Counted from the first letter of the stretch, positions 9,542 to 18,078 are shown. The stretch is DNA of 37,278 bases from an uncultured Alcaligenaceae bacterium (GCA_937908115.1 CALEQZ010000012.1:1-37278); one strand, 5' to 3'. Notes: generated by a model from the sequence alone, not told the origin. Numbers and translations: made by a program.

Positions 9542-10295
9542 TCAATGAAAGTAGGCGCCGCCGTCGACCACCAGCGTCTGGCCGGTGATGAACTGCGCGC
9601 CGCTGCCTGCGAAGAACGCCACCGCGCCGACCAGGTCAGCCGGATACATGTCGCGCGCCAGCACCCGGTTTTTGAGCGACGGCCCCTTGACGCCGTCGAC
9701 CAGCGTGGGGTTGCGGCCGACGCCGTCGCTGAGCGTGAAGCCGGGCGCGACACTGTTGACCAGCACGTTCTCCGGACCCAGTTCGGTGGCCAGCGCGCGT
9801 CAGCGAGACCACGGCGCCCTTGCTGGCCACGTAATGCGCCATGAGCGGATTGCCCTTGAAGGCGACGCCGGAGGAGATGTTGATGATCCGGCCGCCGCCC
9901 GCGCGCCGGAAGGCCTGCGCGGCCGCCTTGCAGCACAGGAACAGGCCGATCACGTTGACGTCCAGCACCCGGCGCCACTCCTGCACCGTCAACTGGTCAA
10001 ACGGCTTGGGCACCAGCGACGAATAAATGCCGGCATTGTTGACGAGCACGTCCAGGCGGCCGTGCAGCGATTCGGCATGCTCGACCATCGCCGCGACCTG
10101 GGCGGGATCGACGACGTCGACCTGCACGCCGCTGGCCGACAGGCCGCGCGCAGCCAACGCCTGGGCCGCCTGCGGCGCGCCCGCGACGTCGCCGATGACC
10201 ACGCGCGCGCCTTGCTCGGCCAGGTGCTCGGCCACTGCATGGCCAATGCCGCTGGCCCCGCCGGTGACGATGACCACCGCGTCCTTGACGCTCAT
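9542..10295 (-). pseudogene. Short-chain dehydrogenase/reductase, frameshifted
   Basis: NAD(P)-dependent SDR broken by one frameshift. The N-terminal frame from ATG 10293-10295 has the cofactor motif TGGASGIG (11-18), NNAG (86-89) and the catalytic S142, Y155 and K159 (YVASK). After residue 167 the frame is lost near 9791-9800, and the rest (LVNSVAPGF to GQTLVVDGGAYFH) continues in another frame to the stop at 9542. Restoring one GC unit in the run ACGCGCGCTGGCC gives T-R-A-L-A and a product of about 251 residues, the standard SDR length. The start overlaps the DUF1116 stop by ATGA. A sequencing error is possible. The active site lies before the break but the C-terminal fold would be lost. 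Confidence 0.88.
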
Positions 10296-11440
10296 CGCGC
10301 GCCCCCCGTCCCGCACGCCGTGCCGGGCGCCGTGCTGCCAGCCGCTTCGGCGGCAAAAATATCGACCGGCGGCAGATAAAAGCCGCGCCCGACGATGCCG
10401 CCTGCAGGCGTTGCGCCGACCATGGCCAGATGCACGATGGGCGCCATGCCCGAGGCCGCGATGCGCGCCGCGCTGACGGTCCCATTGGCCGGATCGACCA
10501 GCATGCCGGCGCGCGCAGCCCAATCCGGCGGCAATCGATCGCGCCATTCCTCGACCAAGGTCGGCGCGTAATGCAGCGCCTGCCCGCCCAGGCCGCAAAA
10601 ATCGATGACGGCGCTATCGCCGATGGCGCCCAACGCCTGCGCCTGTGCCGCGCCCGGCAGGCGCGTGCCCTGCGGCGGCTGTGCCGGCGCCGTGCGCCAG
10701 GTCGCAGCGCCCGACAGCCGCACGCCAAACGCCAGCCCATTGCCGCCGACGCTTTCGATGCTGCTGCTGCCGGCCAGCGCCCACGCGCTCGCGGCCATGA
10801 TCACCGGCAGCACGAAGCCCGGGTTGGCCGCAAGCAGCGCGTGGTAGTCGTCGGCGATGCCATCGAGCCTATCGATCAGCGCCTGGTTGGCCGCTGCCGT
10901 GCGCGAATGACATTCGTCGCCGGCGGCCAGCGCCTGGGCAACGACGTCGGCGACGTCCACGGGATGCTCGCGCAGCGCCGGCCCGAGTTCGCGCAGCGCC
11001 ATGCTGGCATGCGCGCGCAGCGCGGCCAGGCATTGCGCATCGGGCGAGCCGAAGCGCAGCGCCGGCGGCGGTCCTTCCACCACCGGCGCACACACCAGGC
11101 GCTCCTCGTCGCCGACCACCAGCACCGGCATGGACGCGGAGACCACCTGCGCAAGCGGCGTGACCACGCCATAGTCTTGCGCAGGCGCCAGGAAATATTC
11201 GTCGCCATCGAGTAGGCGCAACGCCTCCTCGAAATCGGCCGCCGCCCCTTCGAACAGCAGTGCCTGCGCCGCGGCGTTGCGCACCGGCGCAGGCGCTGGC
11301 CGGCCTTCGTAGGGTGGGCCGGCATGCAGCAGCACTCCTTCGTCCAGGCCGGGCAGCATCTCTGCCAAGCGGCGCACGTCGCATAGCTGCGCGCCGCGAT
11401 AAGGCGCGGCACATGCAGCTATGGATCGCAGTCCGGTCAT
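10292..11440 (-). CDS. DUF1116 (AllG/YlbE-like) protein
   Basis: A 382-residue member of DUF1116, the family of E. coli YlbE (AllG), which works with FdrA (AllF) and YlbF (AllH) around oxamate carbamoyl transfer in allantoin catabolism. Conserved blocks visible are LHAGPP (38-43), SMPVLVV (103-109), GDECHSR (174-180) and IGDSAVIDFCGLGG (273-286). ATGA overlaps join it to CoxG upstream and the SDR downstream. No FdrA or DUF2877 partner is in the window, so a carbamoyltransferase role is not established. Its presence among molybdenum hydroxylase and amidohydrolase genes fits breakdown of an amide- or ureide-like nitrogen compound. Family assignment is confident; the reaction is unknown. Confidence 0.85.
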   Translation of the reverse strand: MTGLRSIAACAAPYRGAQLCDVRRLAEMLPGLDEGVLLHAGPPYEGRPAPAPVRNAAAQALLFEGAAADFEEALRLLDGDEYFLAPAQDYGVVTPLAQVVSASMPVLVVGDEERLVCAPVVEGPPPALRFGSPDAQCLAALRAHASMALRELGPALREHPVDVADVVAQALAAGDECHSRTAAANQALIDRLDGIADDYHALLAANPGFVLPVIMAASAWALAGSSSIESVGGNGLAFGVRLSGAATWRTAPAQPPQGTRLPGAAQAQALGAIGDSAVIDFCGLGGQALHYAPTLVEEWRDRLPPDWAARAGMLVDPANGTVSAARIAASGMAPIVHLAMVGATPAGGIVGRGFYLPPVDIFAAEAAGSTAPGTACGTGGAR

Positions 11441-12090
11441 GACGCCCTCCCGCCGGTTAGCCGACGCCAATAGCCCTTGAGCAACGCGCCCAACAAGGTC
11501 CAGAGGTTGAGCGCCTGCCCTTGCGTCGCGCGATGGCCAGGCGCAGGGTGGCCCGCCGCCTGGCCGACGGCTTGGCCGTCGCCGCCGCCGATCGTTTCGG
11601 TCGACTGCACGGCGGGTTCTTTGCTGCCTGGCGCGCTTGCCCGGTTTGCCGACAGTTGCGCCTGCAGGTTTTCGGCGAACTGGCGCGTGAGCTGGTCGGC
11701 TAGTGCGCGGACGATGCCCTCGCGGCTGAACTGCGCGAGCGCACCAGTGATCGCGAAGGACACGTCCACCGCCACGCGCGTACCCTGGCCGTCGGGTTCG
11801 GTGCGAAAACGCGCCTGGCCTTTGACGCGGCTGTTGTTGCGGCCGTCGGCGGCCTGGCCGCTGAAGACGCCTGCGCGCGCGGCTTCGTCCAGCGCCAGCG
11901 TCCCCTCGCCGGCAAACGCCGCGGCAATGGGACCGAGCTTGACCTTGAAGGCAAGCGGCAGTACGCCATCCTGCGCCGGCGCGCGCAGCGACGCCCCGGG
12001 CAAGCAGGACACCAGCAGGGCTGGATCGTGAAAGGCTTGCCACACCGCCTCGGGCGAGGCGGCCACGGTAAACGTCTGCTCAAGCTGCAT
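11437..12090 (-). CDS. CoxG-like SRPBCC protein
   Basis: A 217-residue protein of the CoxG/SRPBCC family. The lipid- or ligand-binding fold fills roughly residues 1-150 (QTFTVAASPEAVWQAFHDP, then LPGASL). A low-complexity linker follows and then a short hydrophobic, basic end (LNLWTLLGALLKGYWRR) that may touch the membrane. In CO-oxidising bacteria CoxG recruits CO dehydrogenase to the inner membrane, and related genes accompany other molybdenum hydroxylases. Its start overlaps the small-subunit gene by 11 bp, which supports a role with that enzyme. Confidence 0.87.
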   Translation of the reverse strand: MQLEQTFTVAASPEAVWQAFHDPALLVSCLPGASLRAPAQDGVLPLAFKVKLGPIAAAFAGEGTLALDEAARAGVFSGQAADGRNNSRVKGQARFRTEPDGQGTRVAVDVSFAITGALAQFSREGIVRALADQLTRQFAENLQAQLSANRASAPGSKEPAVQSTETIGGGDGQAVGQAAGHPAPGHRATQGQALNLWTLLGALLKGYWRRLTGGRAS

Positions 12091-12610
12091 GGCGGCGCTC
12101 CGACCGGTAGGTGGCGAGCACCTGCTCGATGGCGGCGACGATTCCCTGGTAGCCCGTGCAGCGGCACAGGTTGCCGGCCAGCTCTTCGCGTATGCGCGCC
12201 GCGTCCGCGTCGGGCAGGCGGCGCACGATGTCACGCGCGGTCATCAGCATGCCGGGCGTGCAGTAGCCGCACTGCAGGGCATGGCAGGCGGTGAAGGCCG
12301 CGCGCAGCGCATCGGTCAGCGCATCGTCTTCGAGCCCTTCGAGCGTGGTGATGGATTTGCCTTCGAAGCGCAGCGCCGACTGCAGGCAGGCGCGCTGCGG
12401 GGCGCCGTCGACCTCGACCGTGCAGGCGCCGCACACACCGTGCTCGCAGCCGATGTGGGTGGCGGTCAGGCCGCAATGCTCGCGCAGGGCGTCGGCCAGG
12501 TGGGTGCGAGGCTCGCAACGCACCGCATACTCGCGTCCGTTGACGGTCAGGCGCACGTCGACCTGCTCCGCCTGCGGAAAAACTTCTGGAAAGGCATTCT
12601 CCCCACTCAC
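12080..12610 (-). CDS. Molybdenum hydroxylase small subunit, [2Fe-2S] (CoxS-like)
   Basis: Iron-sulphur subunit of a xanthine-dehydrogenase-type enzyme, 176 residues, passing electrons from the molybdenum site to FAD. C55, C60, C63 and C75 form the plant-ferredoxin-type cluster; C114 and C117 with C149 and C151 (CGYC and CRC) form the second. All eight ligands are present. An N-terminal extension of about 15 residues precedes the usual start. The start is GTG at 12608-12610 in a GTGA overlap with the FAD-subunit stop. Confidence 0.95.
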   Translation of the reverse strand: MSGENAFPEVFPQAEQVDVRLTVNGREYAVRCEPRTHLADALREHCGLTATHIGCEHGVCGACTVEVDGAPQRACLQSALRFEGKSITTLEGLEDDALTDALRAAFTACHALQCGYCTPGMLMTARDIVRRLPDADAARIREELAGNLCRCTGYQGIVAAIEQVLATYRSERRHAA

Positions 12611-13419
12611 GTTCTGACTCCCATGTCTGCGGCCGCGGCCGCCAGCAAATCGGCGTGCAGGGCGCGGCGCGGCGCGCCGGCCAGGCCCGCTTCGTCCAGC
12701 AAGGCAAGGCGCCCCGCCTCCTGTGCCAAGCCGTCATACAGGCCGACGCGCTCGATGACGCACGGCGGGCCGTCCAAGGCGCCGAAAACGATGCGCTCGA
12801 CGCCACGGGCGGGGTCGCGCAGTCCGGCGACGATGGCCAGGGCGAATTCCCCGGTCTTGCGGCAGTGCTTGCGATAGGTCCAGCGCGCGCCCGCGCCAAA
12901 CGCGGGCACGCGGATGCGCGCAAGGATTTCGCCGGGCTGCAGGTCCGGTTCGAACGCCGAGACCATGAACCGGGCGGCCGGCACGGCGCGCGTGCCTTGC
13001 GGCCCTTGCAGTTCGCAGAAGGCACCGGCCGCTGCCAAGGCGCTCGCCCAGTCGGCCGCCGGGTCGGCATGGCACAGGCTGCCGCCAACGGTGCCGCGGT
13101 TGCGCACTGCGCGATACGCGATGCCGCGCGCCACCCGGGGCAGCATGCCAGCCGTGACGTCCGGTACCTCGCCGTCCTCGATGCGTGCATGCGTCACCAT
13201 CGCGCCCAGGACCAGGTCGGACCCGGACAGCTCGGCGCGGCGCAAGTCCGCGATGCCGTCCAGGTCGATGAGGGTGGACGGGCGGGCCAGCCTCAGGTTG
13301 AGCATCGCGCCGAGCGACTGCCCGCCGGCGATGACCTTGCAGGATTCGTCAGTCTGCAGGCCGGCGATGACCCCTGGCAGGTCAAGCTGCCTGATCAGCT
13401 GGTAGGCGACCGGTTTCAT
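12607..13419 (-). CDS. Molybdenum hydroxylase FAD subunit (CoxM-like)
   Basis: FAD-binding medium subunit, 270 residues, a little shorter than the 280-290 typical of the family. The two flavin motifs are present: AGGQSLGAML at 31-40 and RNRGTVGGSLCHADP at 106-120. The ATG at 13417-13419 overlaps the stop of the large subunit by ATGA, so large, medium and small subunits are translationally linked. The order L-M-S differs from the M-S-L order of classic CO dehydrogenase operons. Confidence 0.93.
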   Translation of the reverse strand: MKPVAYQLIRQLDLPGVIAGLQTDESCKVIAGGQSLGAMLNLRLARPSTLIDLDGIADLRRAELSGSDLVLGAMVTHARIEDGEVPDVTAGMLPRVARGIAYRAVRNRGTVGGSLCHADPAADWASALAAAGAFCELQGPQGTRAVPAARFMVSAFEPDLQPGEILARIRVPAFGAGARWTYRKHCRKTGEFALAIVAGLRDPARGVERIVFGALDGPPCVIERVGLYDGLAQEAGRLALLDEAGLAGAPRRALHADLLAAAAADMGVRT

Positions 13420-15791
13420 GCGCAGCCTCCCGCCGCTTCGATGGCGGCCAACACCCGCGGGGGACTGGCGGGCAGGGTAAGCACTTCGGCGCCTATCCCC
13501 GCCAGTGCGTCGTTGATCGCGTTGACGATGGCCGCTGGCGGCGCAATGGCGCCGCCTTCGCCGATGCCTTTCTGGCCGAACTTGCTGAAAGGGCTGGGGG
13601 TCTGCATGTGCTCGATCCGGACATTGGGCATCTCGCCCGCGCCGGGCACGATGTAATCGGCCAGCGTGGACGCCAACGGCTGGCCCTGCTCGTCGAAAGG
13701 CATTTCTTCGTAAAGGGCGGTGCCTATCCCCTGGGCGAGTCCACCCAGCAGCTGACCCTCGACCACCATGGGATTGAGCAGCACACCGCCGTCCTCGCAC
13801 ACCACGTAGTCCAAGAGACGCACGAATCCCGTTGCGGTATCGACTTCGACGGCACAGGCGTGGCAGGCGTAGCTGAAGGTGCCGGAATCCGGCTGCGTAC
13901 GGTAGCCGGCGGTCAGCTGCAGGCCGCCCGGGTCGACACCGGCGGGCAGCCGTTGCGGCGCGCGGTACCAGACATGGGCAAGCTCGGCGTAGCGCATGCG
14001 CTGCGTGCCGTCGGCGGTAGCGACACCGCCATCGGCGCAGCGCAGCTGCTCGACCGGCACGCCCATCAGCGCTGCGGCGACGGTCTTTAGGCGCTCGCCC
14101 AGCTGCTCACAGGCCGTCGCAACGGCGCCGCCCGCCATGACGGCACAGCGCGAGCCCCAGGTACCGGTGGAATAGGGCGAGGTGGCGGTATCGCCGTGCA
14201 GCACGCGCACCTGTTCGGGCGCGATGCTGAGCACCGTATGGGCCACCTGCGCCATGGTGGTTTCCAGGCTTTGGCCGTGCGAATGCACGCCGATTTGCAC
14301 TTCGAGCACGCCGTCGGGCGTCATGCGCACATGGCATTGCTCATAGCCAGGCACCATGGGGATCCCCCATCCGTGGTAGACCGAGGTGCCGTGCGCGCCC
14401 TGCTCGCAGAACACCGCCAACCCCAGGCCGATGCGTCGTTGCGGGCGCGAGCCGGGCGGCTGGTGCTGCGCCTGGCGCGCGCGCCACTGCGCCCAGCCCA
14501 GGCCGTCGACGGCGCGGCGCATGCATGCGGCATAGTCGCCAGAATCGAACAGCTTGCCAGTGATGTTGGTATAGGGCATGTCCTCGGCGCGCACCAGGCT
14601 GCGTTCGCGCAGCTCGTAAGGCTCGATGCCCAGTTCGCGCGCGGCGAGATCGAGCATGACTTCCAGCGCGAAGCACACGCCCGTGCGCGCCACGCCGCGG
14701 TACGGCAGGATGGGTGGTTTGTTGGTCGCGGCCGATCGCGTCCGGCAGGTAAAGCCGTCCATGCGATACGGGCCGGGCAGGATGGAGCCGACTTGCGCCG
14801 CCTCCAGGCAGGCCGAAAAGGGATAGGAGGAGTACGCGCCGGAATCGACGATGGCGTCGCATTCAATGGCGATGAGCCGGCCGCTGCGATCGACCTGTAC
14901 CGCAATGTCGTAGGCGTGCTCGCGGCAATTGGCGTTGGCGCCCAGGTGCTCGCGCCGGTCTTCGAGCCAGCGCACCGGGCGGCGCAGCCGTATCGCCAGC
15001 CACGCGCAGCACACCTCTTCGGGAAGCAGCAAGCCTTTGTAGCCGAATCCCCCGCCGACGTCCGGCGAGATCACGCGTATCTGCCCCTGGTCCAACCCCA
15101 GGCATTCGGCCAGGCCGGCCCGGTTGATGTGTGGCATCTGCGCGGCGCTGATCATGACGAGCTGGTCCAGGCGCGTGTCCCACCAGCACAGCACGCCGCG
15201 TCCCTCCAGCGGCACCATGCATTGGCGCGAGGTCTGCAGCCTGCGCGCAACCTTTACCGCATCGGCTGGCGCCGACGCGGCGGGCTTGTCCACCAACGTT
15301 TCCAGGAAGACGTTGCGGTCCCAGCCGTCGTGCAGGATTTCCGGCGAGCGGCCCTCGGCCGCCTCGTGCATGTCCACTACCGCCGGCAACTCTTCGTAAT
15401 CCACGTAGACCTGCTCGGCCAGATCCTCGGCCTGGGCGCGCGTCGGCGCTACGCACATGGCGACCATTTCGCCGGCAAAGCGCACCTTGTCGTAGGCCAG
15501 CGGATACTGCACCGACCGGCGGAATCCCGGCAGCCCCGACGCCGCCAGGATGGGTTTGACGCCGTTCAAGTCGCGCATGCCGTAGACCAGGTGCTCGAAC
15601 CCGGCAGGCTTCTCGATGCCGCGTACGCGGGCATGCGCAAGCGGCGAGCGCACGAACGCCACTTCCAGCATGCCGGGCATGCGGATATCGCCCACGTATT
15701 GCCCCTGGCCATGCAGGAAGCGGCGGTCTTCCTTGCGCGGCAGCCGCGCGCCGATGCCCTGGCCGTGGATGTCGGGGTGTGCTTGCGTCAT
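13416..15791 (-). CDS. Molybdenum hydroxylase large subunit (CoxL-like, not CO dehydrogenase)
   Basis: Molybdopterin-binding catalytic subunit, 791 residues. GGGFGYK at 246-252 and the catalytic glutamate E745 (in GIGEGGAIAPP) mark an active aldehyde-oxidase/xanthine-dehydrogenase-type centre. Where true CO dehydrogenase has the AYRCSFR active-site loop with a copper-bound cysteine, this protein has PYRGVAR at 363-369, with no cysteine. CO oxidation is therefore unlikely; hydroxylation of an aromatic heterocycle, purine-like compound or aldehyde is the family expectation. The start ATG 15789-15791 is 7 bp after the amidohydrolase stop. No XdhC/CoxD/E/F maturation gene is in the window. Confidence 0.94.
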   Translation of the reverse strand: MTQAHPDIHGQGIGARLPRKEDRRFLHGQGQYVGDIRMPGMLEVAFVRSPLAHARVRGIEKPAGFEHLVYGMRDLNGVKPILAASGLPGFRRSVQYPLAYDKVRFAGEMVAMCVAPTRAQAEDLAEQVYVDYEELPAVVDMHEAAEGRSPEILHDGWDRNVFLETLVDKPAASAPADAVKVARRLQTSRQCMVPLEGRGVLCWWDTRLDQLVMISAAQMPHINRAGLAECLGLDQGQIRVISPDVGGGFGYKGLLLPEEVCCAWLAIRLRRPVRWLEDRREHLGANANCREHAYDIAVQVDRSGRLIAIECDAIVDSGAYSSYPFSACLEAAQVGSILPGPYRMDGFTCRTRSAATNKPPILPYRGVARTGVCFALEVMLDLAARELGIEPYELRERSLVRAEDMPYTNITGKLFDSGDYAACMRRAVDGLGWAQWRARQAQHQPPGSRPQRRIGLGLAVFCEQGAHGTSVYHGWGIPMVPGYEQCHVRMTPDGVLEVQIGVHSHGQSLETTMAQVAHTVLSIAPEQVRVLHGDTATSPYSTGTWGSRCAVMAGGAVATACEQLGERLKTVAAALMGVPVEQLRCADGGVATADGTQRMRYAELAHVWYRAPQRLPAGVDPGGLQLTAGYRTQPDSGTFSYACHACAVEVDTATGFVRLLDYVVCEDGGVLLNPMVVEGQLLGGLAQGIGTALYEEMPFDEQGQPLASTLADYIVPGAGEMPNVRIEHMQTPSPFSKFGQKGIGEGGAIAPPAAIVNAINDALAGIGAEVLTLPASPPRVLAAIEAAGGCA

Positions 15792-15798
15792 GGCAGCC

Positions 15799-17058
15799 TC
15801 ATGCGGCCATGGGTTGCGGAAGAATTTCGGCCTGCGCCTCATGGCGCACGCCGGCGCGCAGGCAAAGGCGCGGACGCAGCATGCGCGTGGTGACCGCCTG
15901 GTTGCCTTCGTTGTCGCGCAACGTCCACTTGCCGCGCTCGTCGTACAGCACGGAAACGTCAGCGACCGCCCCCGGGGCAAGATGCCCAAGCTCGTCCGAC
16001 AGGCCCAACAGCGCGGCGGCATTGCTCGTGGCCATGGGTACGACCTTCTCTAGCGGCACCCCCAGCGCCAGCATGCTCGTCATGGTGGAAACGAGCGAGA
16101 AGCGCACCGCGCCGGCGAACAGGTGATCGCCTTCGTCCGGGTGCGCATCCGGGGTGCCGGGCGGCGGTGAAACCTTGGTGTTGTAGCCATGCATGTCCGC
16201 ACCCAGCGTATCGGGCAGGAATCCCGCGTCGATGACGCGCCGGGCCATGTCGAAGCTGAAATGCGAGCCGTGCCCGACGTCTATCTTCAGACCGCGCGCG
16301 ACGGCCTCCTTGACCAAGGGATGCACCTTGCCATCGGTGCCGACGAATCCGCCGGGATGGCGGCTGAAAGGATGCGCGAGCACGTCGCCTGGCTTGAGCA
16401 GGTCCAGCACCTGGTCGAGAATCCTGTCTGGATCCACCTGGAGCGCGCCGCTCTTGGGCGATGGCCACAACTGGCCGAAGTGGATGTACAGGGGCAGGCC
16501 CGTATCCTTGCCGATTTGCGCCGCCACACGCATGACCTCCAGCCCCCAGCGCTGGAACCCGCCCAACTCGGCATGCGCCTTGATGCCGCGCACCAAGTCA
16601 GGGTTGGCTAGCGCGGCCTTGACGGTGGCGTCACGGTCGAGGCATTGGGGGCGGTAGAGCTCGGGGTAATAGTGGCCTTCCAGCCCGCCCACCAGGTAGG
16701 CCGAAATGAAGGCAAGCACGCGCGTGGCCGCCGGCTCGGCGACGTAGTGCCGAAAACCAGGCAGCGTGATGCAACTCGGGCCACCTTGGTCGACCAGGGT
16801 CGTCACGCCGGATTGCACCCCGCAGGTATCGGGATCCAGCCCGAAGCGTCCCGTCACATATCGGTACACGTGGGCGTGGGTATCGATCAGGCCGGGCAAT
16901 ACGAGGTTGCCACGGCAATCTATGACCTCATCCGCGTTGGCGCCTTCTGGTACGTCGATACCGAGGATGCGGCCGTCGCGCACCACCAGGTCGCCAACCT
17001 GGTCCACACCGTTTGCGGGATCGATGATGCGCCCGCCGCGCAGTACTGTCGTTGCCAT
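15799..17058 (-). CDS. Amidohydrolase/deacetylase-family metallohydrolase
   Basis: A 419-residue amidohydrolase-superfamily enzyme of the COG3964 type (dihydroorotase-like), predicted to hydrolyse an amide, imide or ureide with a bimetal centre. Visible ligands are H61 and H63 in THAH, a probable carbamylated K160 (GIKAHAEL), H193 (YIHFG), a histidine in AHPFSRH near 229-234, and D288 (GADMH). The N-terminal beta-sandwich contains LRGGRIIDPANGVDQVGDLVV. The ATG at 17056-17058 has AGGA upstream. As first gene of operon 1 it lies under the operator pair at 17189-17314. Exact substrate unknown. Confidence 0.88.
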   Translation of the reverse strand: MATTVLRGGRIIDPANGVDQVGDLVVRDGRILGIDVPEGANADEVIDCRGNLVLPGLIDTHAHVYRYVTGRFGLDPDTCGVQSGVTTLVDQGGPSCITLPGFRHYVAEPAATRVLAFISAYLVGGLEGHYYPELYRPQCLDRDATVKAALANPDLVRGIKAHAELGGFQRWGLEVMRVAAQIGKDTGLPLYIHFGQLWPSPKSGALQVDPDRILDQVLDLLKPGDVLAHPFSRHPGGFVGTDGKVHPLVKEAVARGLKIDVGHGSHFSFDMARRVIDAGFLPDTLGADMHGYNTKVSPPPGTPDAHPDEGDHLFAGAVRFSLVSTMTSMLALGVPLEKVVPMATSNAAALLGLSDELGHLAPGAVADVSVLYDERGKWTLRDNEGNQAVTTRMLRPRLCLRAGVRHEAQAEILPQPMAA

Positions 17059-17171
17059 TGCCGTCCTTTGCGAATTGCTGGCTGTATGCACCAAAGGACA
17101 AAGCAATATGCGTGCCACCCGCGTCGACAACCCACACCGGCAAGGGATAAGCTGTTGATTTATCTATGACA

Positions 17172-17186
17172 ATTTTTCCGAAAAAT
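17172..17186. repeat. A/T-rich palindrome next to operator
   Basis: ATTTTTCCGAAAAAT is an inverted repeat with 6-bp arms and a 3-bp centre, two bases from the proximal operator and touching the candidate -35 element. It stands out in GC-rich DNA. It could be a second protein-binding site or simply bent promoter DNA. Confidence 0.4.
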
Positions 17187-17188
17187 AT

Positions 17189-17200
17189 GTGGTGTACCAC
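17189..17200. promoter_or_regulatory. Operator, operon 1 proximal site (GTGGT-GT-ACCAC)
   Basis: Inverted repeat with perfect 5-bp arms and GT centre, starting 131 bp upstream of the amidohydrolase start. The core is identical to the proximal site of operon 2 at 24846-24857. TGGT-N2-ACCA-like symmetry is common for GntR-family operators, so a GntR-type regulator is the most likely binder, by inference. Confidence 0.75.
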
Positions 17201-17302
17201 CTATTAGGTGCCACAGCCGCCACCTGTCCACAGTCGCGTGCCTCCGGCCATGCACCGACATGGTCCGCATGCACCGGTCAGCGCACCGGCTTGATGCAAT
17301 AT

Positions 17303-17314
17303 GTGGTATGCCAC
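17303..17314. promoter_or_regulatory. Operator, operon 1 distal site (GTGGT-AT-GCCAC)
   Basis: Inverted repeat with one mismatch in the right arm and an AT centre, flanked by ATAT/GTAT. Centre-to-centre distance to the proximal site is 114 bp. It corresponds in position and centre to the distal site of operon 2 at 24952-24963. Confidence 0.65.
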
Positions 17315-17347
17315 GTATTTAGACCAAGGCCGTCACACTGGATTGGC

Positions 17348-18070
17348 CTATAGGCCCATGTAGGCTTGGCGCACGCGTGGGTCGGCCGCCAACGTATGGG
17401 TATCGCCCGCTAAGGCGACACGGCCCGTTTCTATCACGTACGCGCAGCGCGCCAAGTCGAAGGCAGCGAGCACATCCTGCTCGACCAGCAAAATGGTTGT
17501 TCCCGCGCGGTTAATTTCTCGCAGCGCTTCGCCCAGACGCTCCACCGCGCGTGGTGCCAGGCCAAGGGACAGTTCGTCTATCATCAACAGCTGCGGCCTG
17601 GACATGATGCCGCGGCCGATCGCGCACATCTGCTGTTCGCCGCCCGACAAGGTCGTGGCATCTTGGTGCTGGCGCTCTTTCAGGATCGGGAAAAGGGCGT
17701 ACACCGCATCCAGGTCCCTCTCGATTTCGGCGCGCGTTGCACGGCGCAGGTAGGCACCCACCAGCAGGTTATCGCGTACGGACATGCCCTTGAACAGCCT
17801 GCGGCCTTCGGGAACATGCGCCACGCCCGCGGCCAGCATGGCATCCGGGCCGGCGCCAGTCATGTCGCGCCCGCAGAATTCGATCTGGCCCGCTCGGGTT
17901 GGCACTATGCCCGAGATCGCACGCAGCAGCGTTGTCTTGCCCGCGCCGTTGGAGCCGACGATGCAGGTGATTTCGCCTGCCGGCACCTCCAAGTCCACGC
18001 CCCATAGCACTTGGACATCGCCGTAGCCGGCCTGCAAACCGCATATACGCAGTAGTGGTGAATTAGCCAT
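17348..18070 (-). CDS. Branched-chain-type ABC transporter ATPase, LivF-like (operon 2)
   Basis: ATPase of the second LIV-type importer, 240 residues. Walker A GSNGAGKT (39-46), signature LSGGEQQ (141-147) and Walker B LLMIDEL (161-167) are present; the proline normally after DE is leucine here, a mild departure. The end RQAYMG matches LivF. It follows the LivG homologue by 8 bp and is the last gene of the operon that begins at 24701. It is not a close copy of the LivF at 3785-4489, so the two importers are not a recent local duplication. Confidence 0.93.
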   Translation of the reverse strand: MANSPLLRICGLQAGYGDVQVLWGVDLEVPAGEITCIVGSNGAGKTTLLRAISGIVPTRAGQIEFCGRDMTGAGPDAMLAAGVAHVPEGRRLFKGMSVRDNLLVGAYLRRATRAEIERDLDAVYALFPILKERQHQDATTLSGGEQQMCAIGRGIMSRPQLLMIDELSLGLAPRAVERLGEALREINRAGTTILLVEQDVLAAFDLARCAYVIETGRVALAGDTHTLAADPRVRQAYMGL

Positions 18071-18078
18071 GGCGGTGG

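Larger units (their letters stand above)
17059..17347. other. Regulatory gap upstream of operon 1
   Basis: The 289 bp between the end of operon 2 (LivF homologue) and the amidohydrolase hold two GTGGT-N2-ACCAC sites, an A/T palindrome, and a weak minus-strand promoter candidate: TTGTCA at 17167-17172 with TATCCC at 17144-17149, 17-bp spacer. No gene or convincing terminator for operon 2 was seen, so some read-through from operon 2 into operon 1 is possible. Confidence 0.6.

Noticed and set aside
13416..15791. Carbon monoxide dehydrogenase
   Set aside because: The active-site loop lacks the copper-binding cysteine and no CoxDEF genes are present, so only a general molybdenum hydroxylase call is justified.
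3785..18070. Recent duplication giving two LivHMGF sets
   Set aside because: The paired proteins differ throughout, in length, motifs and start codons, so they look like separate lineages rather than a local copy.
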